A DNA stretch of 64,000 nucleotides from Tsuneonella mangrovi. GTDB lineage: Bacteria; Pseudomonadota; Alphaproteobacteria; Sphingomonadales; Sphingomonadaceae. The DNA is taken from NCBI RefSeq assembly GCF_002269345.1, contig NZ_CP022889.1, positions 744,001 to 808,000 of the forward strand, in the 5' to 3' direction. This document shows positions 36,847 through 44,906 of the stretch, piece by piece. The position numbers and the translations under genes are program-made. Numbering within the stretch: the stretch's first letter is position 1; the number at the start of each line of letters is the position of its first letter. The notes below the pieces were generated by a model. That model was not told the origin of the DNA and did not search any database. It worked only from the letters and a program-made list of their open reading frames with translations.

Positions 36847-37082
36847 TGCGCGCATTTGCCGCCATTGCCGGACTGATGCTGCTCGCCGCCTGCGGGCAGG
36901 TCGCCGATCTCAAGCCGGTCGCGCAGCAGTCGCTGCCGCCGACACCCTATGGCGCGAAGGCCCAGCCCGATGCCGAGAGCCTGCTGGGAGTCGACACACA
37001 GGCCGCGCCAAAACGCTCTGTGGAACTGCGCGAACGCAGCGAAGAGCGCGACGACGACCCGTTCGACCTGCCGCCGCAATAA
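36846..37082 (+). CDS. Small lipoprotein between argH and lysA
   Basis: This 78-residue protein has a short lipoprotein signal with lipobox (GLMLLAACG) and a mature part without hydrophobic segments. The tail is strongly charged (LRERSEERDDDPFDLPPQ). It lies between argH and lysA. Gammaproteobacteria carry the LptM/YifL lipoprotein just before lysA, so a positional analogue is possible, but I see no sequence proof. Its ATG overlaps the argH TGA. Confidence 0.72.
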   Translation: MRAFAAIAGLMLLAACGQVADLKPVAQQSLPPTPYGAKAQPDAESLLGVDTQAAPKRSVELRERSEERDDDPFDLPPQ

Positions 37083-37164
37083 CTCCCACGCAGACCCACG
37101 CTTAGGCGCTGCCAAGTACGACTTGCTCGACTCGCGCCGCACGACGCGGCAAAGGCGCTGACCG

Positions 37165-38427
37165 ATGGACCATTTCCAGCTCCGCGACGGCGTGCTCCAC
37201 GCCGAAGACGTGCCGCTCCCCCGGATTGCGGAGGAGGTCGGCACACCCGTCTACGTCTATTCGCGCGCCACGCTCGAACGCCATGCCAAGGTGTTCCGCG
37301 AGGGGCTGGCGGGCGTAAAGGACCCGCACATCGCCTTTGCGGTGAAGGCCAACCCCAACCTCGCGGTCCTCAAGGTGCTGCAACGCAAGGGCTATGGCGC
37401 GGATGTCGTCAGCGGCGGGGAACTGACTCGCGCGCTGGCGGCGGGAATGGCGCCGGACAAAGTGGTGTTTTCCGGGGTCGGCAAGACCCACGCCGAATTG
37501 CTCCAAGGGCTCGAAGCGGAGATCGGGCAGTTCAACATCGAGTCCGAGGAAGAGGGTTACGAACTGGCAGCAGTCGCGCGCCGACACGGTTACAACGCCA
37601 ACTGCGCATTGCGGGTCAATCCCGACGTCGATGCCCGCACGCACGAGAAGATCTCGACCGGCAAGCGCGAGAACAAGTTCGGGGTCCCGCTCGATCGCGC
37701 GGCGGAGATCTACGGCGCGCTGGCGGCTGAGGATGGCCTCACCATGCGCGGCGTCGCGGTGCATATCGGCAGCCAGCTCTCGACGCTCGAGCCGCTCGAG
37801 GTCGCGTTCGAAAAGCTTGGACGCCTGATCGCGGAAATCCGCGCTGCGGGCCACGCGGTGACCCATGCCGACCTAGGCGGAGGCCTGGGCGTGCCTTACA
37901 AGGCCGGCGACACGATGCCCTCTCCGGCGGAATACGGGGCGATGGTCGCGCGTGTGACCGCCGATTGGGACGTGCAGCTGAGCTTCGAGCCGGGACGTGT
38001 AATCGCGGGCAATGCCGGGGTGCTGCTGACCCGTGTGATACGCACCAAGCGCAGCGGCAACGGACCGCCGTTCGTGATCGTCGATGCCGCGATGAACGAC
38101 CTCGCCCGCCCGGCGATGTATGGCGCGTGGCACGATTTCGATGCGGTCGAGCCAAGCGGCGAACGGATGACCGCGCATATCGTCGGCCCGATCTGCGAGA
38201 CCGGCGATACCTTCGCGATGGATCGCGAGATCGATGCCCTGTCGGCAGGAGACCTCGCTGTGTTCCGAACCGCCGGTGCTTACGGCGCGACGATGGCCTC
38301 AAGCTACAACAGCCGCGGCTTCGTGCCCGAAGTGCTGGTCGACGGCGACAAATTTGCTGTGGTCGCCGAACGCATCGCCGCCCACGCGATCATGGACGCG
38401 GAAAAAGTCCCCGACTGGTTGGCATGA
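37165..38427 (+). CDS. lysA: Diaminopimelate decarboxylase
   Basis: LysA decarboxylates meso-diaminopimelate to lysine with PLP. The 420-residue protein shows the PLP lysine in IAFAVKANPNLAVLK, GVAVHIGSQLSTLEP, the phosphate-binding DLGGGLGVPY, EPGRVIAGNAG, and the substrate motif GPICETGDTFA followed by AGAYGATMASSYNSR. It overlaps the following siroheme gene by ATGA. Confidence 0.95.
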   Translation: MDHFQLRDGVLHAEDVPLPRIAEEVGTPVYVYSRATLERHAKVFREGLAGVKDPHIAFAVKANPNLAVLKVLQRKGYGADVVSGGELTRALAAGMAPDKVVFSGVGKTHAELLQGLEAEIGQFNIESEEEGYELAAVARRHGYNANCALRVNPDVDARTHEKISTGKRENKFGVPLDRAAEIYGALAAEDGLTMRGVAVHIGSQLSTLEPLEVAFEKLGRLIAEIRAAGHAVTHADLGGGLGVPYKAGDTMPSPAEYGAMVARVTADWDVQLSFEPGRVIAGNAGVLLTRVIRTKRSGNGPPFVIVDAAMNDLARPAMYGAWHDFDAVEPSGERMTAHIVGPICETGDTFAMDREIDALSAGDLAVFRTAGAYGATMASSYNSRGFVPEVLVDGDKFAVVAERIAAHAIMDAEKVPDWLA

Positions 38428-39188
38428 TCAGCCTGCCGCTCTTCCACCAGGTGCGCGGCCAGCGGGTCGTGGTGGTGGGCGACGGCGATGCGGCCGATGC
38501 CAAGCGGAGACTTGTCGAGCGGGCAGGCGGGATTTGCTGCGGCGAGCCGGAGGCCCATGCGGCACGGCTCGCGTTCGTCGCGCTCGAAGATGCTCGCCAG
38601 GCAGCCGCGGTGGCTACCCGCCTGAGGACCAAGGGCCTGCTTGTGAACGTCACCGACCGGCCCGAACTATGCGATTTTACCGTGCCTAGCGTGCTCGATC
38701 GCGATCCGGTGCTGGTCGCGGTAGGGACCGGAGGCGCGTCGGCAGGTCTCGCCAAGCATTTGCGGCTGCGGCTCGAGGCATTGCTGCCGCCGAGCCTTGG
38801 TGCACTGGCCACTCGGCTACACACTGCTCGCACTGCGCTGCGGGAGAAGTTTTCCGACGACGCAGACCGGCGCAAGGCGCTCGATGCAGCTCTCGGCGAA
38901 GGTGGCGCCCTCGATCCTTTTCGCGAAGGGGCAGCAAAGCGGGTCGATGACTGGCTTGCCGGAGACCTGGCGGCCAGTGGATCGCAAGTCGTCGAGATCA
39001 CGCTCGCCAGCGACGACCCGGACGATCTCACGCTTCGGCAAGCGCGCTGGCTTGGCGCAGCTGACACAGTGCTCCACGGGGACGATGTTGTGCCGGACAT
39101 CCTCGCCCGTGCACGCGCCGACGCAGTGCGCGGGCCGCTCGGCGGTGAACCGGGAAACGGCCTGACGGTGGTGCTAAAGCGCGCCTAG
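38424..39188 (+). CDS. Precorrin-2 dehydrogenase/sirohydrochlorin ferrochelatase (CysG N-terminal type)
   Basis: The 254-residue protein corresponds to the N-terminal half of CysG (Met8p-like), which oxidises precorrin-2 with NAD and inserts iron to make siroheme. It shows LPLFHQVRGQRVVVVGDGDA, LVNVTDRPELCDFTVPS and VGTGGASAGLAKHLRLRLE. The methyltransferase half is absent and is encoded separately at 59.7 kb. Siroheme is the cofactor of the CysI at 60.7 kb. The start overlaps the lysA stop. Confidence 0.85.
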   Translation: MISLPLFHQVRGQRVVVVGDGDAADAKRRLVERAGGICCGEPEAHAARLAFVALEDARQAAAVATRLRTKGLLVNVTDRPELCDFTVPSVLDRDPVLVAVGTGGASAGLAKHLRLRLEALLPPSLGALATRLHTARTALREKFSDDADRRKALDAALGEGGALDPFREGAAKRVDDWLAGDLAASGSQVVEITLASDDPDDLTLRQARWLGAADTVLHGDDVVPDILARARADAVRGPLGGEPGNGLTVVLKRA

Positions 39189-39190
39189 CA

Positions 39191-39664
39191 TCAGGCCGCG
39201 CCGATCGCTTGCAGGCGAGAGATCAGCGCATCCTTGTCGAACGGCTTGATCACATATTCGTCGGCACCGGCAGCAATCCCACGATGGATGTCCTTCGCGC
39301 CCGAATTGGTGGTGCAGAACACGATCCGCGGCTGGCGCGGGGATTCGATGGCGCGCAGCGCAGTGACGAACTCGATCCCGGTCATCACCGGCATGTTCCA
39401 GTCCGTGATGACGAGGTGCGGCATTGCTGCCTTGCAGCGCGCGAGGCCCTCTTCGCCGTTTTCCGCCTCGATCACCGCGTAGCCGATACTTTCGACGATT
39501 TGCCGGGCGACTTTGCGGATCACCCGCGAATCGTCGACCAGCAGGCAAGTGCGCTGCTGACCTCGTGCAGGTTGCGTGGGGGCCGGCGCCTCTACGCGCG
39601 GCTGCGCAGGCTGCGGTGCAGTGTTCGGGGCATGGCCCGAGAGCTGCGGCGAACGTTTGATCAG
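39191..39664 (-). CDS. Single-domain response regulator with proline-rich N-terminus; nonstandard start
   Basis: The receiver domain reads TCLLVDDSRVIRKVARQIVE, with phosphoacceptor Asp in LVITDWNMPVMTG and the conserved lysine in EYVIKPFDKDA. The first ATG/GTG/TTG of this frame (GTG 39523) lies after the acidic pocket, so a start there would give a non-functional domain. Upstream, the frame continues through a proline/alanine-rich linker to a CTG at 39664 that overlaps the TGA of the preceding gene; this is taken as the likely start (157 residues). A sequencing or frameshift error is the alternative. Confidence 0.7.
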   Translation of the reverse strand: MIKRSPQLSGHAPNTAPQPAQPRVEAPAPTQPARGQQRTCLLVDDSRVIRKVARQIVESIGYAVIEAENGEEGLARCKAAMPHLVITDWNMPVMTGIEFVTALRAIESPRQPRIVFCTTNSGAKDIHRGIAAGADEYVIKPFDKDALISRLQAIGAA

Positions 39665-39978
39665 TTCGTGTATGGCACGAACTCCTCTTCCCCATAGACC
39701 GGACGATCATCGAAGATTTCCCGGTCGCCGATCGGCTTCTGCGCCGGAGCCCCGGCGTTGGTCGCAGCTTGTTCGGCAGGCGTCATGCAGACATGAAGGT
39801 ATGGCACCCAGACGTCACCGAATTCGGCCTTCTGGTACCATACGTCGAGTACGTCGTAGCTCGCCCAGCAATTGTTGGGCTCGCGAAGGCGGATACCCTC
39901 GCCGATCCGCGGCACGCTGGCAAACCGGATTCGCTCTTGCGTCTGGTGCGTCTCGTTCTGGATTTCGACTTCGATCAC
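39661..39978 (-). CDS. Hypothetical protein upstream of the response regulator
   Basis: The 105-residue protein has a short N-terminal beta-rich domain (IEVEIQNETHQTQERIRFAS, then RIGEGIRLREP, DVLDVWYQKAEFGDVWVPYL) and a polar acidic tail ending in EEEFVPYTN. I do not recognise the family. Its TGA overlaps the presumed CTG start of the response regulator, so the two are probably translated together and may act in the same signalling process. Confidence 0.6.
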   Translation of the reverse strand: MIEVEIQNETHQTQERIRFASVPRIGEGIRLREPNNCWASYDVLDVWYQKAEFGDVWVPYLHVCMTPAEQAATNAGAPAQKPIGDREIFDDRPVYGEEEFVPYTN

Positions 39979-40071
39979 CGCTGCGGCACCCCTCGTGTTG
40001 AGCAGGCATCCTAACCAGAAATCCTTGATGAAAGTTCAATGACCCGCCGCTAGCGCGCGGCGCCCTCCGGA

Positions 40072-41046
40072 TCAGATTAGCGCTTTGGCGCCCTTGCCGA
40101 TTTCGGCAAAGTAACGCGCCATCGCGTCCGCCGTGCTGTCGGACAAGGCGATGAACGCGCGGCGACGGTCGGATTCATCCTCAACCCGCACCAATAGCCC
40201 CGCTTCGCTCATCATCCCGATCCACCTGAGAGCAGTTGTCGGCGGCACACCGCTGGCGATGCACAGGCTGGTGACCGAGACGCGGGTGTGCTCCGCCCGT
40301 GCAGCCGTAAGGTCGAGCAGGATATCCCACGCCGGGTCGGCAAACAGCTCGCGATCGAAGAACTTCGCGCGCGCCTGGCGCTGGGCGATAATCTGGCGGA
40401 CCAGCCGCGGATCGGGCAGCGGCGGGCGCGGCTTGCGGATCAGGTTGCGCTCGTTATCGTCCGCGCCCTTGAAGCCATCGGCCGGTGACTCGAGCCGGAA
40501 AGCGCTGTCCTCACCCAACGGCTGCCCCGCCGAAAGCCGGTCGAGCCGCGCGGCGATATCGCTGACCTGTTCGGTCAACCGGACCAGCGTCAACCGGTCT
40601 TCATCGGACAGCTCGCGCACCCGCATGGGGGCAATCATGGTTAAAGCCCGCGTCAGCGCAATTACGTGTTCGCCCGGAGTCGGATCGACAAGGATCTGCG
40701 CCCTCGACTGCGCGAGGCACCCGAAAACCGCGTCGAGCGCTTCGGCGCTGGTCCACACCACCAGCTGCGTTGCCGCCTTCGCCGCGCGCATGTCGAACCG
40801 GGTGAGCGCCGCCAACGTCTCCGCGTCCGCCAACGGGCAATCGAGCACAATGACGTCAGCCGGAATATCCTCCCGATCGCTGTCCAGCTCGCCTGCCAGG
40901 TCGAATTCGAGCACATCGACCCCGCTGGCCGAAATGTCGGCGCAAACACGCGCGCGCACGTGCGGCCGAACGGCATGGACCGCGACGGCCCGGCCAAGAT
41001 GATCGACATTGTCAGACGTGGCGTAAGCGAAATCGGCTTGCTTCAT
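40072..41046 (-). CDS. Winged-helix (MarR-like) protein with receiver-like N-terminal domain
   Basis: This is a 324-residue protein. Residues 1-125 look like a Rossmann-type alpha/beta domain with ADVIVLDCPLADAETLAAL, resembling a degenerate receiver. A linker rich in charge and proline follows. The last 110 residues form a winged helix (HTRVSVTSLCIASGVPPTTA, then LRWIGMMSEAGLL and a wing DESDRRRAFIALSD) as in MarR proteins. It may be a transcription factor. No target is apparent. It follows the purA stop by about 110 bp on the same strand. Confidence 0.72.
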   Translation of the reverse strand: MKQADFAYATSDNVDHLGRAVAVHAVRPHVRARVCADISASGVDVLEFDLAGELDSDREDIPADVIVLDCPLADAETLAALTRFDMRAAKAATQLVVWTSAEALDAVFGCLAQSRAQILVDPTPGEHVIALTRALTMIAPMRVRELSDEDRLTLVRLTEQVSDIAARLDRLSAGQPLGEDSAFRLESPADGFKGADDNERNLIRKPRPPLPDPRLVRQIIAQRQARAKFFDRELFADPAWDILLDLTAARAEHTRVSVTSLCIASGVPPTTALRWIGMMSEAGLLVRVEDESDRRRAFIALSDSTADAMARYFAEIGKGAKALI

Positions 41047-41155
41047 CCCCGCGACTCCAACCGCAATCTTTCGAACAAATGCGGAACAAATCGCAGGAAG
41101 TCAAGAGATCGCAATCGGATAGTGCTCACCACCCGATGCAGTCATGCCGCCAGGA

Positions 41156-42445
41156 TCAGTCGAGGAACGGGTCGCGCACCAGGATCGTGTCTTCGCGCTC
41201 GGGGCTGGTCGAGATCAGCGCGACAGGGGTTTCGATCAGTTCCTGCACCCGCTGGACGTACTTGATCGCTTGCGCGGGCAAATCCGCCCAGCTGCGCGCG
41301 CCGGCAGTGGTTTCCTGCCACCCGTCCATTTCCTCGTAGATCGGCTCCACGTTCGCTTGGTCGGCGGCATGGCTCGGGAAATAGTCCATGATCTTGCCGT
41401 TCAGGCGATAGCCGGTGCAGATCTTCACCTTCTCGAACCCGTCGAGCACGTCGAGCTTGGTCAGCGCGATGCCGGTGACGCCCGAGATCGCGCAGCTCTG
41501 GCGCACCAGCACAGCATCGAACCAGCCGCAACGGCGCTTGCGCCCTGTCACGGTGCCGAATTCATGTCCGCGCTCGCCCAGCCGCTGGCCGGTTTCGTCC
41601 TCAAGCTCGGTCGGGAACGGGCCGCTGCCCACGCGTGTGGTGTACGCCTTGACGATCCCGAGCACGAAGCCGGTGCTGCCCGGCCCCAACCCCGAACCGC
41701 TCGCGGCGGTGCCGCTGACGGTGTTCGAGCTGGTGACGAACGGGTAGGTGCCGTGGTCCACATCGAGCAGCACGCCCTGCGCGCCCTCGAACAGGATCTT
41801 CGCCCCGGCCTTGCGGACCTTCTTGAGCCGCTTCCACACCGGCTGGGCATATTGCAGCACGAACGGCGCGATTTCCCGCAGGTCGGCAAGCAGGCGCTCG
41901 CGATCGACCGGCGGCTCGTCGAACCCGGCGCGCAACGCATCGTGATGCGCGCACAAGCGATCAAGCTGCGGTTCGAGCTCGTCGAGGTGCGCAAGATCGC
42001 ACACCCGGATCGCGCGGCGGCCGACCTTGTCTTCGTAGGCCGGGCCGATCCCGCGCCCGGTGGTGCCGATCTTGCCCGAACCGGCAGCAGCCTCGCGCAA
42101 GCCGTCGAGGTCGCGATGGATCGGCAGGATCAGCGGACAGTTGTCGGCGATCGCGAAATTGTCGGCGTTGATCGCAACGCCCTGCCCTTCGAGCTTTTCG
42201 ATCTCGGCTTTCAATGCCCACGGGTCGAGCACCACGCCGTTGCCGATGATCGACAGCGTGCCGGTGACGATCCCGCTGGGGAGCAGGCTGAGCTTGTAGG
42301 TCGTGTTGCCGACCACCAGCGTATGCCCGGCGTTGTGCCCGCCCTGGAAGCGCACGACAGCATCGGCCCGGCTCGCCAGCCAGTCGACGATCTTGCCCTT
42401 GCCCTCATCGCCCCATTGGGCGCCGATCACGGTGACGTTGGCCAT
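41156..42445 (-). CDS. purA: Adenylosuccinate synthetase
   Basis: PurA joins IMP and aspartate using GTP, the first committed step to AMP. The 429-residue protein has the GTP-binding [18 protein letters not shown], the catalytic histidine in [22 protein letters not shown] and the C-terminal [12 protein letters not shown] 42445 is the canonical start; 40 further upstream codons are not protein-like. In related genomes I expect it directly after hisZ; here three genes of opposite strand intervene. Confidence 0.95.
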   Translation of the reverse strand: MANVTVIGAQWGDEGKGKIVDWLASRADAVVRFQGGHNAGHTLVVGNTTYKLSLLPSGIVTGTLSIIGNGVVLDPWALKAEIEKLEGQGVAINADNFAIADNCPLILPIHRDLDGLREAAAGSGKIGTTGRGIGPAYEDKVGRRAIRVCDLAHLDELEPQLDRLCAHHDALRAGFDEPPVDRERLLADLREIAPFVLQYAQPVWKRLKKVRKAGAKILFEGAQGVLLDVDHGTYPFVTSSNTVSGTAASGSGLGPGSTGFVLGIVKAYTTRVGSGPFPTELEDETGQRLGERGHEFGTVTGRKRRCGWFDAVLVRQSCAISGVTGIALTKLDVLDGFEKVKICTGYRLNGKIMDYFPSHAADQANVEPIYEEMDGWQETTAGARSWADLPAQAIKYVQRVQELIETPVALISTSPEREDTILVRDPFLD

Positions 42446-42793
42446 GCTTACACTCTTCCCCCTGCCCGGGGGATCCTCAAGGTCCTTCGACAGGACTCGA
42501 CCAGGGGATGGAGATGTGGGGGCCAAACCGGCCCCGGATGCGCGGCGCGCGTTAGAGGCGGGCAATGGCCTGAGTCAAGCGAGCGATGCGGACGGTGTCG
42601 AATCATCGGCATTTTGGGGCGGCGTTCAGTTTCGGAGGAGGTCTGCTGAACCGTGGAACACATGGAACACAGTCCTGAAAGAGAAAAGCCCGCTCGCTTC
42701 AGCATCCGGCTGTTGCTGCGCTTGACTATGAGAGATTGGACGTTGGCCATTATTGCGATCCTGCCGTGCAGACGCGCCGTAGGAAAGGTGGTA
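42446..42793. other. Intergenic region upstream of purA with a dispersed repeat
   Basis: This 348-bp divergent region holds the purA leader. It includes the second copy of the TGGAACACATGGAAC repeat (42654-42680) and, at its right end, the AGGAAAGGTGG ribosome-binding site of the next gene. A frame starting at 42653 is open but its first 47 codons overlap the repeat and are not protein-like. Confidence 0.5.
42654..42680 (+). repeat. Dispersed intergenic repeat TGGAACACATGGAAC, copy 2
   Basis: This is the second copy of the element seen at 18954-18980, again with GTCCTG three bases after the TGGAAC pair. Both copies lie between genes, near a start codon of a nucleotide or folate biosynthesis gene on the minus strand. 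Confidence 0.6.
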
Positions 42794-43477
42794 ATGAGGA
42801 AGAGCGACCCGATTGCGGACGAAGAATTTAGGCGTCATAATCATTTCATGACGCTTCGCGACAAAGCACATTTGAGGGAAGCCCTTGAGGAAATCTACCG
42901 GGAATTCGCCGCACCTACGCCATCAGTGATTGAAGGGTGTCCTTGCTGTATTGCGACACGAGGCGTTGATGTTCTTTTGAATACTCCGCTGCGCGAGATC
43001 ACCGGTCAGCAGATTTGGCGATACGTTTCTGGTGCGTTCCTAACGATCGGCAACGAGGATGATTTTCGATATTTACTACCTAGAATCTTGGAGATTTCGG
43101 TTACCGATCCGGGAAACGCAAATGATCCGGAAATCGTCATCGGCAAGCTGGGCCTAGCGAGTTGGCGAGAATGGAAGGCGAATGAGCAGCGAACGATTGA
43201 AAGACTCTTGGATGCCTGGTTTTATGATGCTCTAGTCAATGACTTAGACAACGCCAAAGACGGCTGGACTAGTTGGGAAACGGAGAGCGTTCTATGCGGA
43301 TCAGCACGTGCCGGACTGGCGCTGGAAAGATGGACTGGCCCGCTGCAAGAGCCAAGTAGTGCGCCGGTGTTGGCCGACCTGAGATTGCGATTTCCCAAAG
43401 ACTTGTCGGGGTTTTGGAGTGACGCTCCGACAGGCCTGAAAGAGCTGGCAATGATCATATCCGACGGCCGCGCTTAG
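42794..43477 (+). CDS. Hypothetical protein with a CPCC motif, probably acquired
   Basis: The 227-residue cytosolic protein has a charged N-terminus, an EGCPCCIATRG motif near residue 55 that could bind metal, then a helical region (QQIWRYVSGAFLTIGNEDDF, RYLLPRILEIS). Similar patterns occur in uncharacterised proteins, some near polymorphic toxin loci, but no toxin is adjacent and I assign no function. GC is visibly lower than in the neighbours. ATG 42794 is preferred for its AGGAAAGGTGG; ATG 42848 is possible. Confidence 0.6.
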   Translation: MRKSDPIADEEFRRHNHFMTLRDKAHLREALEEIYREFAAPTPSVIEGCPCCIATRGVDVLLNTPLREITGQQIWRYVSGAFLTIGNEDDFRYLLPRILEISVTDPGNANDPEIVIGKLGLASWREWKANEQRTIERLLDAWFYDALVNDLDNAKDGWTSWETESVLCGSARAGLALERWTGPLQEPSSAPVLADLRLRFPKDLSGFWSDAPTGLKELAMIISDGRA

Positions 43478-43521
43478 GTCCGCCTTCCACCCCAAAGCCG
43501 ACAATCTCCTCTCGCAGCCCC

Positions 43522-43550
43522 CGCGACAAATCACGACAAAATGCCGCTGG
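43522..43550 (+). promoter_or_regulatory. Phased CGACA repeat upstream of the cysteine-rich protein gene
   Basis: CGACA occurs at 43524 and 43534, exactly 10 bp apart, within a 29-bp box that matches 23 of 29 positions with 43946-43974. Each box ends about 60 bp before the start codon of an exported-protein gene. This points to a shared regulator binding one helix face, such as a LytTR-type protein, but the regulator is unknown. Confidence 0.55.
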
Positions 43551-43612
43551 ACGCGCGCATGACTTGGGAGCATCCGAGCTCGCGGGGGCTCCCAGAGTAG
43601 GAGTTTTGCTTC

Positions 43613-43918
43613 ATGCGAATGTTCGTAATTTCCGGCATCGCCTTCGCCAGTCTGGCGCTCGCACCATTGCAGGCAGCCGATTCCGCCGGCCCGAAACCCG
43701 ATTGCCACCAAGAAATCACCCAACTTTGCGGCATGGATCGCACACAGTTCGGTGCCTGCCTGCAGCAGAACTTCTCCAAGCTGAGCAAGACCTGCCAGAC
43801 GCGGATCAAGCGCTTCATGGCGATGCGGCGAGAGGAAGCAGGCGACCGTATGCAACACCGCGATTCCGGCCAGAACGACGCGCCGCCGCAAGACCGCAGT
43901 TCCGACAGCGGCTCGTAA
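43613..43918 (+). CDS. Exported cysteine-rich-repeat protein
   Basis: This 101-residue protein has a signal peptide (FVISGIAFASLALAPLQAAD) and a mature domain with four cysteines arranged as in the cysteine-rich (GLG1-type) repeat: DCHQEITQLCGMD, FGACLQQNFSKLSKTCQ. A disordered polar tail follows (QHRDSGQNDAPPQDRSSDSG). It is probably periplasmic; function unknown. GTAGGAG precedes the ATG. It shares an upstream repeat box with the following hydrolase gene. Confidence 0.72.
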   Translation: MRMFVISGIAFASLALAPLQAADSAGPKPDCHQEITQLCGMDRTQFGACLQQNFSKLSKTCQTRIKRFMAMRREEAGDRMQHRDSGQNDAPPQDRSSDSGS

Positions 43919-43945
43919 GGCGCTGGCAACCGATATTCGCCTAGG

Positions 43946-43974
43946 CGCGACAATTCACGACATTTTGCGACTGG
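43946..43974 (+). promoter_or_regulatory. Phased CGACA repeat upstream of the exported hydrolase gene
   Basis: CGACA/CGACA/CGACT occur at 43948, 43958 and 43968, spaced exactly 10 bp. The 29-bp box matches the one at 43522-43550 at 23 positions and ends 60 bp before the hydrolase start, compared with 63 bp for the other gene. A common regulator is inferred. Confidence 0.55.
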
Positions 43975-44033
43975 CCTTCGCTGCTCTTGAACGGCGATAG
44001 TGCGGCCATCAGGCAAGCGAAGGACAGTTCGCC

Positions 44034-44906
44034 ATGAGGAAATCGGCTCTTTTCATTCTCGCGTTCGCGGTTGCGGCCCCTGCGAATGCTGCAGACCGCA
44101 ATCTGCAAGCCGTCGAGCGGCCCGCCCGGGCGATGCAGACGATCTCGTTTGGAAGCGACCCGTTGCAGGCGCTCGACTTCTGGGCCGGCTCGGGGCGCAG
44201 CGCGCCGCTAGTGGTGTTCGTCCACGGCGGCGGGTGGAAGCGCGGCGACAAGTCGATGATGCAGGGCTCCGCCAAGCTCGCCGACTGGCAGGCGAAGGGA
44301 TACGCGGTCGCATCGATAAATTACCGGCTGGTGCCCGTATCGACCGTCGAAGACGAGGCGGCGGACGTTGCCGCGGCGGTAGCATGGCTGCGCTCGCAAA
44401 GCGCCCGGCTGGGGATCGACCCGCAGCGGATCGTGCTGGTAGGGCACAGCGCCGGAGCGCATCTCGTCGCGCTCGTCGGCACCGACCCGCAATGGCTGCG
44501 CGGCGCGGGAATGGCGCTGGGTGACCTGCGCGGCGTGATCGCGCTCGACGGCGCAGCCTACGACGTCCCGCGCCAGATGTCCGACGGGAACCGGATGATG
44601 CAGGGCACCTATCGTCAGGCGTTCGGCACCGATCCCGGACGCCAGCGCGCGTTGTCACCCACGATGCACGCGGCGAGGCCCAATGCCCCCGGGTTCCTGC
44701 TGCTCCATGTCGATCGTGCGGACGGCACATCGCAGACCAACGAACTCGGCGCGGCACTGCGCAAGGCGGACACCCCGGTCGAGATCGATGCAATCAATGG
44801 CAAGGGCCTGCGCGGCCACATGGAGATCAACCGCAAGCTGGGCGAGCCGGACTATCCGGCGACTGCAATCGTCGATCGCTGGCTGGCAGCGCGGTTCGGG
44901 GGCTAG
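44034..44906 (+). CDS. Exported alpha/beta hydrolase
   Basis: This 290-residue protein has a signal peptide (ALFILAFAVAAPANA). It has an esterase/lipase-type oxyanion motif VVFVHGGGWKRGD and a nucleophile in LVGHSAGAHLVALVG, with the catalytic histidine probably in LRGHMEINRK. It resembles the BD-FAE/kynurenine formamidase-like group. Substrate unknown. It is convergent with hisZ, and their stop codons overlap in one palindromic CTAG. Confidence 0.83.
   Translation: MRKSALFILAFAVAAPANAADRNLQAVERPARAMQTISFGSDPLQALDFWAGSGRSAPLVVFVHGGGWKRGDKSMMQGSAKLADWQAKGYAVASINYRLVPVSTVEDEAADVAAAVAWLRSQSARLGIDPQRIVLVGHSAGAHLVALVGTDPQWLRGAGMALGDLRGVIALDGAAYDVPRQMSDGNRMMQGTYRQAFGTDPGRQRALSPTMHAARPNAPGFLLLHVDRADGTSQTNELGAALRKADTPVEIDAINGKGLRGHMEINRKLGEPDYPATAIVDRWLAARFGG

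Noticed and set aside
39174-39710. Minus-strand frame of 178 codons with an ATG, considered as the true response regulator
   Set aside because: It is in a different frame from the receiver domain and gives no receiver motifs; joining it would need an unproven frameshift.
43531-44016. Minus-strand frame of 161 codons
   Set aside because: Antisense to a gene with a clear signal peptide, cysteine-rich repeat and ribosome-binding site.
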